In this document: positions 1 to 7,708 of the stretch, piece after piece | Numbering within the stretch: the first letter of the stretch is position 1 | How the letters are laid out: each line of letters opens with the position of its first letter | From: Penumbrarchaeum sp964445525 | GTDB taxonomy: Archaea; Thermoplasmatota; Penumbrarchaeia; Penumbrarchaeales; Penumbrarchaeaceae | DNA length: 64,000 nt | Reading direction: 5' to 3' | Assembly: GCA_964445525.1 (NCBI GenBank) | Contig: CAYULA010000016.1 | Location: 3,640 to 67,639 of the forward strand | The notes under the pieces: generated by a model | Databases searched by the model: none | The model's input: the letters and a program-made list of their open reading frames with translations, nothing else | What the model was told of the DNA's origin: nothing | Program-made: the position numbers and the translations under genes

Positions 1-588
1 ATGAAGAGCCTTATAATAGTTTCGGGTTACGGCGGATACACAAGCCATGAACTCAATAAAGCTTCATCATTTAGAAATCATCTTCTTGATTCATGCTCCA
101 GTGATGACATAATATATCTCACAGATACCGGAATGTCCGGATCAGACGGTACAGCTACAGTCTCGAATGTAGAAGATGCTTTCTTCTGGCTGATCAATAA
201 TTGTGATTCGAATACCAAAGTGGCAGTTTATATAATGGATCATATGCAAATGATCAATAATCAGCCTCGGTTCAGATTCGATAATGGTGTAACAAGTGCA
301 TCTGAAATGGACAGCTGGCTGGACCAGGTTTCCTGCGCGGAGATGACAGTTATCCTAAACGGAGAGAAATCGGCTCTTTGCGGACCTTCTTTAGACACAT
401 CCTCTCGTGACGTAATATGTTCAATGGGATCACAACAAACCTATTGTCCAGATAATTTTGACATAGCAGACAGCCTGGATGATCCCTCAGCCGATACGGA
501 CGGTGACGGAACAGTCTCCTATATCGAGGCATACGAAAATGAGAAGGACTTGCTCGAGAGTTCTGGCCAGGTTCCCGTATTGTACTAA
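1..588 (+). CDS. C13/caspase-fold surface protein domain, 5' partial, probably inactive
   Basis: The visible 195 residues look like the final domain of the archaeal peptidase C13 (legumain/caspase-fold) proteins: an opening beta strand with a Gly-rich turn (LIIVSGYGGY), an 'IIYLTD' strand, a 'YIMDH' strand holding the dyad His, then 'ASEMDSWLDQ' and a strand that normally ends in D-A-C-x-S-G. Here that position reads N-G-E-K-S-A, so the nucleophilic Cys is Glu, and the usual His-Gly is His-Met. A DxDGDG calcium loop (residues 165-171) follows. The frame is open at base 1, so the Met there may be internal to a longer secreted protein. I infer a non-catalytic binding domain rather than a working protease. 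Confidence 0.5.
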   Translation: MKSLIIVSGYGGYTSHELNKASSFRNHLLDSCSSDDIIYLTDTGMSGSDGTATVSNVEDAFFWLINNCDSNTKVAVYIMDHMQMINNQPRFRFDNGVTSASEMDSWLDQVSCAEMTVILNGEKSALCGPSLDTSSRDVICSMGSQQTYCPDNFDIADSLDDPSADTDGDGTVSYIEAYENEKDLLESSGQVPVLY

Positions 589-637
589 GATCATGTCTTA
601 CACCAATCTCTTAAGTAACAGAGGGGAGCGGAAAAGA

Positions 638-1945
638 ATGGATAACTCCGCGGTTCCATCAGAGGAAAGGGGATACTTTGAGCAGGTTGACCCCCCCTTT
701 GTAAAACCGACAAGGGCGGATCCTCTGATGGAACATTACTCTGGAAAAGACAAAGACGGAGAATTTTCCTCATGCGGACCCTATGAAAAGAACACAATAG
801 GATCCCGTGGCGACGTTTTCCATGATAAGAGATACAGAGCAATAGTTGAAAACAGCATGGACAATATCTACATATGTGATGCAAAGACTGGAAAAATAAT
901 CGAATCGAACAGATCCATGCAGCAACTACTAGGATATTCAGAGGAAGAGATGCTTGAACTTTCAGCCTTTGATTTCCTTGACCATTCCAAGGAGAATATC
1001 GAGAGACATATTGGAATTGTTCTGGAAGAAGGTTATTTGAAAGTAAGGAACAGACGCTACAGGCGAAAGGATGGATCGCTCGTGGATATAGAAGCCACAT
1101 GTGTTCTCATAAGGGAAAATGACAGAGAACTTCTCTGTGTCGTTTCAAGGGACATCACGGACAGGATAGAATACGAGAGAATGCTTTGTGAGGAAAGGAA
1201 CAGGGCCGAGTTCTACCTTGACATATTATGTCATGATATAGGCAATCTACACCAGGGCATCGTTGGATTCGTTAAGCTATGCAAGGAATTCGAGGAAGAT
1301 CCTAAAAGAGCAAAAAAATGCATAGAAAATATTGAAGCTCTATCTCTGAAATCCATCAACCTTTCCAATAATCTGAAGACCTTGGCAGGAATAGGAATAT
1401 CCCAGGATAAAAAGATTGAGATCGAACTGAACAGGGTAATAAAATCCTCCATCAATACCGTCAGATCATCGATTCCCTGGAAAGAACCCATATTCGAGGT
1501 TGATATGCCTGAAAAGGTGTATATTACCGCCAATCCGGCCATCGAGTTTGCAATATACAATGTGATCCATAATGCGGTCAGATATCAATTGGATCTGGAT
1601 CCACTGGTGCAGATCACATGCAGAGAGACTGGAAAAGGATGCATCAGGATTACCGTGTTGGATAAAGGTTCGGGAATACCTCATTCACTTAGAAAAGAGA
1701 TCCTCAACAGGGATAATCTTAGTAAAAAACACGGAGGCCTGGGACTTCTGGTTGTCAGAACTTTGGTGGAAAAGTCGGGTGGGGAAGTACGGATCAAAGA
1801 AGGGGAAAGAGGTCAAGGTACTGTTATTGAGATCGAATTGCCCCTTTCAATGACATACAATAACAACTCAGATAGGAAAAAATTCTCCAAAGGAACCGTA
1901 AGGAGATACAATAGGGCAAACATGATGCCGATCCAGTATCTTTAA
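638..1945 (+). CDS. PAS-domain sensor histidine kinase
   Basis: Soluble 435-residue histidine kinase. After an unstructured ~60-residue head there is one PAS domain (about 66-178), then a dimerisation helix with the phosphoacceptor in 'CHDIGN' (His199), typical of archaeal kinases, and an HATPase domain with N box 'NVIHNAVRYQ', G1 box 'DKGSGIP' and G2 box 'GGLGL'. There are no membrane helices, so the PAS domain should sense an internal signal. I chose ATG 638 because GAGGGGAG lies nine bases upstream; ATG 593 is a weaker in-frame option. No response regulator is adjacent, which is common for orphan archaeal kinases. The target and signal are unknown. Confidence 0.88.
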   Translation: MDNSAVPSEERGYFEQVDPPFVKPTRADPLMEHYSGKDKDGEFSSCGPYEKNTIGSRGDVFHDKRYRAIVENSMDNIYICDAKTGKIIESNRSMQQLLGYSEEEMLELSAFDFLDHSKENIERHIGIVLEEGYLKVRNRRYRRKDGSLVDIEATCVLIRENDRELLCVVSRDITDRIEYERMLCEERNRAEFYLDILCHDIGNLHQGIVGFVKLCKEFEEDPKRAKKCIENIEALSLKSINLSNNLKTLAGIGISQDKKIEIELNRVIKSSINTVRSSIPWKEPIFEVDMPEKVYITANPAIEFAIYNVIHNAVRYQLDLDPLVQITCRETGKGCIRITVLDKGSGIPHSLRKEILNRDNLSKKHGGLGLLVVRTLVEKSGGEVRIKEGERGQGTVIEIELPLSMTYNNNSDRKKFSKGTVRRYNRANMMPIQYL

Positions 1946-2098
1946 TAATGGGTTTTCCAAATAGGATGCTCATAGGTAGATCCTTGATGTTCATTTTCAA
2001 ATGGATAAGTGGCCCACCTGAACATTCAGGCATTTTTGTATTAATGCAATAAAATAATAAGACCTGGATAAGAACGTTATATTCTAACAGGTGATAAA

Positions 2099-2569
2099 AT
2101 GAGGTCCGAAGCCACCACAGTAGAAAGATATCTCGATTCCCTTGATCCTGAATGGAGGGGTATGATCGAGAGATTGAGAGAGAGGATCATCAACAATCTC
2201 CCCGAAGGATTCGAGGAGACCATGATATATGGAATGATAGGATACGTGGTGCCTCACTCGATCTATCCTGAAGGATACCATGTGGACCCGGACCTGCCTC
2301 TTCCTTTCATCAATCTGGCAGCCCAGAAGAACAACATTTCGCTGTATCACATGGGATTATATGGCAATCCGGAAATGGAGTCCTGGTTCGTGGAAAAATA
2401 CAAAGAAGAGATCGGCAAGAAACCGAACATGGGAAAATCCTGCATCCGTTTTAGAAAAGAGGATGACATACCTTCAAAGCTCCTTGATGAATTGCTCCAG
2501 AAGATTAGTGTGGAAGAATACATCAGGTCCTATGAGGAGTCAATGGAGAAACTTAAAAAGAGAAAGTGA
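2099..2569 (+). CDS. DUF1801 (YdhG-like) family protein
   Basis: A 156-residue protein with the DUF1801 layout: an N-terminal 'VERYLDSLDPEWRGMIERLRERI' type helix pair, then 'GFEETMIYGMIGYVVP', a strand with 'FINLAAQKNNISLYHMGLY', and a C-terminal segment 'GKSCIRFRKEDDIP' before a last helix 'ISVEEYIRSYEES'. These are hallmark stretches of the small SRPBCC-unlike fold seen in many bacterial and archaeal genomes; its biochemical role is not established, although some relatives are annotated as metal or iron chaperones. It stands alone between a kinase and a zinc-ribbon gene. 'TAACAGGTGATAAAATG' supplies a GGTGAT ribosome site. The family call is firm; function is unknown. Confidence 0.8.
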   Translation: MRSEATTVERYLDSLDPEWRGMIERLRERIINNLPEGFEETMIYGMIGYVVPHSIYPEGYHVDPDLPLPFINLAAQKNNISLYHMGLYGNPEMESWFVEKYKEEIGKKPNMGKSCIRFRKEDDIPSKLLDELLQKISVEEYIRSYEESMEKLKKRK

Positions 2570-2605
2570 CTATCTGATCCCTCCAAAGGACCAGCTCCTG
2601 AAAAG

Positions 2606-2866
2606 GTGATCCTTCTGACTTCCTCGAGTATAATATCAAGGAAATGTACGGTTTGTGGCAAGGAACTTGAGATCAAATTGTATGAAAACGGAGAATACTC
2701 AGGGGCTCATTATTTCGGTATTATGGAGCTTCCCGTGGGTGAGGGGGAGAATAAAAAGGTCGGGACCATGGATCTCAATGGGTTGAAAGCTGATGTTGTC
2801 CAATGGACTGGAGATCATGAAGAGATCGAATACTGGGAATGTGACGATTGTTACCATGAGGACTGA
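2606..2866 (+). CDS. Small zinc-ribbon-like protein
   Basis: An 86-residue protein read from GTG 2606; the preceding gene stops 37 bases upstream. It has one CxxC near the start (CTVCGKEL) and a second CxxC at the very end (WECDDCYHED), so a single zinc ribbon could pin the two ends of a central beta-rich segment. The middle contains 'GAHYFGIMELPVGEGENKKVGTMDLNG'-type sequence that I do not recognise. It may be co-transcribed with the DUF1801 gene. I cannot name a function; related small zinc proteins are common in archaea. The GTG start is uncertain because no strong ribosome site is visible. Confidence 0.6.
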   Translation: MILLTSSSIISRKCTVCGKELEIKLYENGEYSGAHYFGIMELPVGEGENKKVGTMDLNGLKADVVQWTGDHEEIEYWECDDCYHED

Positions 2867-2902
2867 TACCTTGAATTTTAGATAAATAAAGAAGAGATCA
2901 CC

Positions 2903-3709
2903 ATGACCAATACTGGCTCATTCAGGGTGGAAGAATTCCCATCAAGCAGGATCGCCACCATAGATATCGGAAACGCAAGTCAAATGAAGCATTACATCAG
3001 AGCACTTATAGAAATTGATGTAACCGAGGCTAGAAATATTATAAGGGAGAAAAAGAAAAAAAACGAGCATATCTCGTTCAACTCCTGGTTGATAAAATGT
3101 ACGAGTACCACCGTGGAGGAATTCAGAGAAATTCACGCAATCAGAAAAGGAAGAAGAAAGAAGGTCATCTTCGATGATATTGACATATCTATAATGGTAG
3201 AGAGGGAGATTCACGGGAAGAGAGTGCCCTTGCCGTATGTGATACGCAAGACCAATGAGAAAAGCATCTCCGAAATTGATGTTGAAATCAAATCCGCGAT
3301 GAAACAAACCATTGCAGACGAAGGGAACAATGTTCTTGGGAAAGGAAAGAACAAACGCCTCATGAAAGCTTACTATTCAATGCCAGGGTTCATTCGCAAA
3401 AGGATCTGGAAATATATTATCTCCAATCCTTTCCTGACAAAACAGAACATGGGAACCGTCATAATAACATCTATTGGAATGATGGGAAACATCAACGGTT
3501 GGGTTATTCCCTTTAGCATTCATCCTCTTAGCATTGCCGTGAGCTCGATAGTGAGAAAACCGGGAGTTGTTGGGGACAGAATCGAGATCCGGGAATTCCT
3601 TCCGCTGACGATAGCTGTCGATCACGATGTCATAGATGGCGCACCTGCATTGAGAGCCCTCTCGAAACTTGGGTTGTTAATGGAAGAGGGATACGGATTG
3701 AAAGTCTGA
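2903..3709 (+). CDS. Stand-alone 2-oxoacid dehydrogenase E2-type acyltransferase domain
   Basis: The 268 residues are a bare chloramphenicol-acetyltransferase-fold catalytic domain of the E2 family. The C-terminal active-site motif DHxxxDG is present as 'DHDVIDGAPA', and the 'GTVIITSIGMMG' strand matches the conserved GTFTITN region. There is no lipoyl or subunit-binding domain, and no E1, E3 or lipoate genes lie nearby, so it is unlikely to work as a classical E2. 'FNSWLIKCTSTTVEEF' corresponds to the standard N-terminal helix. It could transfer an acyl group between small carriers, but the substrate is unknown. Its 3' end overlaps a small remnant of another gene. Confidence 0.8.
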   Translation: MTNTGSFRVEEFPSSRIATIDIGNASQMKHYIRALIEIDVTEARNIIREKKKKNEHISFNSWLIKCTSTTVEEFREIHAIRKGRRKKVIFDDIDISIMVEREIHGKRVPLPYVIRKTNEKSISEIDVEIKSAMKQTIADEGNNVLGKGKNKRLMKAYYSMPGFIRKRIWKYIISNPFLTKQNMGTVIITSIGMMGNINGWVIPFSIHPLSIAVSSIVRKPGVVGDRIEIREFLPLTIAVDHDVIDGAPALRALSKLGLLMEEGYGLKV

Positions 3710-3794
3710 AGCCGATGAGGATTCCTCGGGTCCTGGGAGTTTCATGATAGAGGACCCCGACGGGAATCCCATCATGTTTGATCAGCACGTATGA
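3702..3794 (+). pseudogene. C-terminal remnant of a VOC (glyoxalase-fold) gene
   Basis: An open stretch in the frame one base off the acyltransferase reads to a TGA at 3792-3794 and ends 'DPDGNPIMFDQHV', the standard C-terminal strand of VOC/glyoxalase-superfamily proteins. The frame opens only at 3702, after a stop, and has no start codon that would give a full domain, so about 30 residues are all that is left. I read it as a decayed gene tail that the acyltransferase now runs into. An intact VOC gene occurs at 20086-20484. Confidence 0.6.
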
Positions 3795-3911
3795 ATTACC
3801 TGTTTTAATCCAGGTCGATTTTCCCTAAGATGGTATTTTGGCCTAGGAACCTTTTTGAACCATTTTGATCATATATACATGACATTGAATTTGAAGGATT
3901 CAGTGAAGAAC

Positions 3912-4337
3912 ATGTCGAAAAAGAATATTCATGCCGAATCAAGATTCAGATGGATCCGATGGACAGCGAGAATTTGGGGGACCTTGATTGTGGCATTTGT
4001 CCTTCTGTTTATACTAGGGACGATCTACAGTCTTATCACCACAGGTGATGCGGATCCAAATGCTCAAGAGAATATTCCACCCATCGAATATTCGGGTCCT
4101 CTGCTCATGTTTCTAAGCACTATAGGATTGGCTATCGCATGGAAATGGGAAAGTATAGGCGGGGGGCTTGCATTTGGATTCCAGTTGATGTTTCTTATCA
4201 TACTACCGTTCCAGGACCAAATTTCATTGAAGATGTCCTTCATCGGTCCTCTTACGATCTCTCTTTTCGTAATGATCCCCGGATTATTCTACCTGGTTTA
4301 CTGGAGGAGATCGCGATACTCGATTAATCCGGCATAA
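3912..4337 (+). CDS. Membrane protein with four predicted helices
   Basis: About 141 residues from ATG 3912. Four hydrophobic segments can be seen: 'WGTLIVAFVLLFILGTIYSLI', then 'SGPLLMFLSTIGLAIAW', 'GLAFGFQLMFLIILPF' and 'IGPLTISLFVMIPGLFYLVYW', followed by a short basic tail. The order of helices and the 'AWKWESIGGGLAFG' loop resemble the small DUF7670-type archaeal membrane proteins, but I cannot confirm that. In-frame starts at TTG 3855 and ATG 3879 are also possible; ATG 3912 is closest to the basic cytosolic head. Function unknown. Confidence 0.65.
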   Translation: MSKKNIHAESRFRWIRWTARIWGTLIVAFVLLFILGTIYSLITTGDADPNAQENIPPIEYSGPLLMFLSTIGLAIAWKWESIGGGLAFGFQLMFLIILPFQDQISLKMSFIGPLTISLFVMIPGLFYLVYWRRSRYSINPA

Positions 4338-4378
4338 TCTTTATTTTATCAATGCCCATGAAATGATCATTGATTGAT

Positions 4379-4561
4379 ATGGCAGACAAGAAAATTGTCA
4401 AGGGACCAATGTGCAAGGCCAAGAAGAAGGTCCTCAATGAGAATCCGGAAGCCTACATGAAATTGGTCAATGATCCCCGGTTCCTCTGCGCGAAATGCGG
4501 CAGGGTGGCCAATAGCAAGAAAAATATATGCAAACCCGTTAAACTCCGAATTGACAAATGA
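4379..4561 (+). CDS. Small zinc-ribbon protein (60 aa)
   Basis: A 60-residue basic protein with a CAKCGR knuckle and two further Cys (PMCKAKKK near the start and NICKPVK near the end) that could complete one zinc site. The pattern 'GPMCKAKKKVLNENPEAYMKLV' plus 'DPRFLCAKCGRVANSKKNICKP' is a compact archaeal family often seen near redox genes; I do not know its role. ATG 4379 is preferred over an in-frame TTG nine bases upstream. It ends 19 bases before the flavodoxin-ferredoxin gene and is probably co-transcribed with it. Confidence 0.65.
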   Translation: MADKKIVKGPMCKAKKKVLNENPEAYMKLVNDPRFLCAKCGRVANSKKNICKPVKLRIDK

Positions 4562-4580
4562 ATCGGAAAAAGGGATCGAA

Positions 4581-5396
4581 ATGAGGTCCGAGATATATTA
4601 TTTCACGGGAACCGGGTACTCTCTATCGGTTGCAAAGGACCTCGCCAATAGATTGGAAGCCGATTTGATCCCTGTTATATCCACGATCAACAAGGATAAG
4701 ATCACAACGGAAGCCGATACCCTTGGATTCATCTTCCCTATCTACGATTTCAAGGCCCCCCAGATCATAAATGATCTCGTCAAGAAGATAGAGGACCTCC
4801 AAAACAAATATATTTTCGCGGTGTGCACCTACGGCGTGATGCCCCTGGATACAATGAAAAAACTCGGAAAAGAGATCAAATCAGCGGGAGGGTCCCTTTC
4901 CGGAGGATTTGCGATAAAGATGCCTCATAACGGACTAGGTTATGATAGAATATCTATGGAGATCAGGAAGAAGATGTTTGAAGAATCCGGAGAAAATATT
5001 TCTGATATTGCTGATTACGTTCAAAAACATAAAACGGGAACCATAGAAAAAGGAAAAACTGGAGACAGAATCAAGCTTGCCGGGATCCTTGCCAGAATGA
5101 CTCCGAAACTTGTTCCGATGATGAAGCAGGCCCTCTTTCACGGCTGGGATTCCCTCGGTTTTTACCCGGATGAGAATTGCAACGGTTGCAGGACCTGCAC
5201 TGGAATCTGCCCTGTGGAAAACATATCAATGAAAGATGGAAAGCCTGTCTGGGGAGACAACTGCCTGAACTGCTTTGCATGCATCCACTGGTGTCCGCAG
5301 AAGGCGATCCAGATTGCAAAGCTTACAAAAAATATGGAGAGGCATCATCATCCAGATATTACTATTTCGGACATGCTGAAACAAAAAAAACCATAA
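4581..5396 (+). CDS. EFR1-type flavodoxin-ferredoxin fusion protein
   Basis: 271 residues. The N-terminal ~150 form a flavodoxin fold with an FMN phosphate loop in 'YYFTGTGYSLSVAKDL' (residues 5-20). The C terminus carries two CxxCxxCxxxCP ferredoxin motifs, the first from Cys200 (CNGCRTCTGICP) and the second 'CLNCFACIHWCP', so two [4Fe-4S] clusters are expected. This is the EFR1 family layout, an electron carrier that can join flavin and iron-sulfur chemistry in anaerobes. ATG 4581 has AGGGAT upstream. The small zinc-ribbon gene precedes it. Electron donors and acceptors cannot be told from the sequence. Confidence 0.88.
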   Translation: MRSEIYYFTGTGYSLSVAKDLANRLEADLIPVISTINKDKITTEADTLGFIFPIYDFKAPQIINDLVKKIEDLQNKYIFAVCTYGVMPLDTMKKLGKEIKSAGGSLSGGFAIKMPHNGLGYDRISMEIRKKMFEESGENISDIADYVQKHKTGTIEKGKTGDRIKLAGILARMTPKLVPMMKQALFHGWDSLGFYPDENCNGCRTCTGICPVENISMKDGKPVWGDNCLNCFACIHWCPQKAIQIAKLTKNMERHHHPDITISDMLKQKKP

Positions 5397-5488
5397 TAAT
5401 TCCAAAAGGGGCCCTTGAAAAAAAAAGCAGAACAAGATATATCTACCTCCAGCAATTCAAGGTGTTTGGACAAGTTGGACGGTATAAA

Positions 5489-6733
5489 ATGAATGAAACA
5501 AATCTCAAGGCTCCAATTATTGATGAAATGATATATTCATTCAAAAAAAGCCCGCGAATAATTAAACTTAAATACCAGAAAAAAATATTTGAATTATTCG
5601 AACTGGTCAAGACCATCGAATCTCAAGGAGAAGATGAACTGAGAAGGTTCTGGATAAAGGTGGAGAGGGGCAGTATCGAGGATTTCGGCACATATGAAGA
5701 ATTCCTCGAGTATGGAGAAATCGAAACCCGGGATGATTTCTTAGATCTTTGGAAATTCTATTATCCTGATAGGCGGAAATGGTATCTTATTACTTTGATG
5801 ACCCACGGCGGGCAATATTTCATCGGAATCGATAGTGACATTATTCTTGAAATCACTGATATCGAGTTACATTCCCATTCCCCTGAAGACCCTTCAAAAT
5901 TAATTGAGTGCCTAAAAGACGAAGTGATTTACCTTATTCGATCCTTGGAATTCGATCATGATGATTACAATTCAATGATAGAAAAGGAATTGCCCCGCTC
6001 AAAAAGGTACGGGAAAATACTAAGATCAGATTATTGGAAAATTTTCCCGGAATGCAAAGATATCCTTCGTGGACATCTCACACAGGACGATCTGAAAGAT
6101 CTCGAAAGCATTGTGGAAATATCCAAGAGAAGGGTCCCTGAGAGTTTGATGGAAAAGATAACAGCCGGGGATTTCTTCGAATATTGCAAAATGGGTTACA
6201 AAGCCAATGATTATTTAAAAAATATAAAGAAAAAAATGGAATTGAAAGATATTTATAGGTATTTTGCGGACGGACGTGATTGCGGTCTTTGTGATATCGA
6301 CCCTGATTCGGAGGAGGAATTTCTTGACTGGTATCTCCATAAGAGTCATTGCGGAGGGCATCCCTGGGAAATATCCAGAGGTGGCAATACCACACACATT
6401 TCAATGTATGTTTGTCAGGAGGGAAATGGATGGTTCCTGCGTCTGGCAGGATCAAGCAGAGTTAGGGTCCAGGAAACGGTAAGGATGGCCTTGGCTCTGT
6501 TCAGAAATAACATACCTGTCATTGTCCATGATGTAGATCAAATAAAAAGAATGATCCATGGAGAGGATTTTATTGGCATAGTCCCGGATTTCGTATATCC
6601 CAAATATTGCGGATCAAGTTTCCCGAAAGAGGATGGAATATGCGATTTCATGAACCTGGATCATGAAAATACGGAAAATATCATCGAAAAAGTTTGCTGG
6701 TATCCTATTGAACCCATAAGATTGAAAAAGTAG
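5489..6733 (+). CDS. Uncharacterised 414-residue protein
   Basis: An AT-rich gene encoding 414 residues with no signal peptide or membrane helix. The N-terminal third is helical and basic-acidic mixed. The C-terminal ~180 residues hold several conserved-looking features: 'DCGLCD', 'HKSHCGGHPWEISRGGN', 'THISMYV', 'GWFLRLAGSSRVRVQETVRMAL' and 'IGIVPDFVYPKYCGSSFP'. I have the impression of a family scattered in gut Firmicutes and archaea, but cannot name it. A His/Cys cluster (CxxC, HxxxH-C) could bind metal. ATG 5489 follows an 'ATAAAATG' leaderless-type context; longer in-frame starts lie inside the ferredoxin gene and are unlikely. Low GC suggests acquisition by transfer. Confidence 0.6.
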   Translation: MNETNLKAPIIDEMIYSFKKSPRIIKLKYQKKIFELFELVKTIESQGEDELRRFWIKVERGSIEDFGTYEEFLEYGEIETRDDFLDLWKFYYPDRRKWYLITLMTHGGQYFIGIDSDIILEITDIELHSHSPEDPSKLIECLKDEVIYLIRSLEFDHDDYNSMIEKELPRSKRYGKILRSDYWKIFPECKDILRGHLTQDDLKDLESIVEISKRRVPESLMEKITAGDFFEYCKMGYKANDYLKNIKKKMELKDIYRYFADGRDCGLCDIDPDSEEEFLDWYLHKSHCGGHPWEISRGGNTTHISMYVCQEGNGWFLRLAGSSRVRVQETVRMALALFRNNIPVIVHDVDQIKRMIHGEDFIGIVPDFVYPKYCGSSFPKEDGICDFMNLDHENTENIIEKVCWYPIEPIRLKK

Positions 6734-6802
6734 GATTATTGAAGATCTTTTCCTTTTCATCAAGGAAAAAATCTAAATTCAAATAATCTCGATTGTCCTT
6801 CT

Positions 6803-7666
6803 ATGCCTGATACGGATTGGATCAACAGGGAAGAATATCCTTTCGAATCACATTTTTATCACACCGAACAGGGAAAGGTGCATTATGTGGATGAGGGAAA
6901 GGGTGATCCTATCGTATTCATCCACGGGAATCCCTCATGGTCCTTCCAGTTCAGGAACGTGATCAAGAAATTTTCGAAGACCAATCGATGCATAGCTCCC
7001 GACATGATCGGATTCGGTCTATCCGACAAACCGCAGGATTTCTCCTATCTACCAAAGGATCATGCGAAAATCATGGATGATTTCCTGGAATCATTGGGTC
7101 TCTACGACATCACCATGGTCGTTGGCGACTGGGGAGGACCTATCGGACTTTCGTATGCTATAAACCATCCCGAAAGGATCAGAAACCTGGTGATAACAAA
7201 TACCTGGCTCTGGTCGGTTAAAAACGATTGGTATTACCAGGCCTTCTCCAAATTCGTGGGAGGACCCATTGGAAAAATGTTGATAAATTCCAGGAATTTC
7301 TTTGCCAGGGATATCGTAAAATTGGCATCCGGCAAGAAACCTTCAAAAGAGGTTCACCAGCATTACCTGAAACCTCTCGAGAACAAGAAGGAGAGAAAAG
7401 GATCATGGGTCTTTCCGGGACAGGTTGTCGGGTCGTGGCAATGGCTCGATTCTCTCTGGAAGAGGAGAACTGTTCTCAAGGACAAAAAGGTCCTTCTGGC
7501 CTGGGGAATGAAGGATATTGCCTTCAGGGAAAAGGAGCTTAAAAAATGGATGAACACTTTCCATGATGCCAGTGTTAAAAGATTCGAAAATGCGGGTCAT
7601 TTTGTCGCGGAAGAGGACCCTGGTGGACTTGTCAAACAAATGAAATCCGCTTTGAAGCTGCAATAA
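6803..7666 (+). CDS. Haloalkane dehalogenase-like alpha/beta hydrolase
   Basis: 287-residue alpha/beta hydrolase with the oxyanion turn 'HGNPSWSF' (His41) and a nucleophile elbow 'VVGDWGGP' in which the nucleophile is Asp109, not Ser, followed by the halide-binding Trp110. The acid is probably Asp238 (WGMKD) and the base His266 (NAGHF). Asp-His-Asp with Trp next to the nucleophile is the signature of haloalkane dehalogenases (DhmA-like), which hydrolyse C-halogen bonds; some epoxide hydrolases share the Asp nucleophile. Transcribed alone, 69 bases after the unknown gene. Real substrate unproven. Confidence 0.8.
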   Translation: MPDTDWINREEYPFESHFYHTEQGKVHYVDEGKGDPIVFIHGNPSWSFQFRNVIKKFSKTNRCIAPDMIGFGLSDKPQDFSYLPKDHAKIMDDFLESLGLYDITMVVGDWGGPIGLSYAINHPERIRNLVITNTWLWSVKNDWYYQAFSKFVGGPIGKMLINSRNFFARDIVKLASGKKPSKEVHQHYLKPLENKKERKGSWVFPGQVVGSWQWLDSLWKRRTVLKDKKVLLAWGMKDIAFREKELKKWMNTFHDASVKRFENAGHFVAEEDPGGLVKQMKSALKLQ

Positions 7667-7708
7667 TGCGAAAATGATTTATTCACTGCGATGAAGTAGA
7701 ATGTGGTC

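Noticed and set aside
591..1100. A 169-codon frame antisense to the histidine kinase
   Set aside because: The kinase has complete PAS, HisKA and HATPase motifs; the mirror has none.
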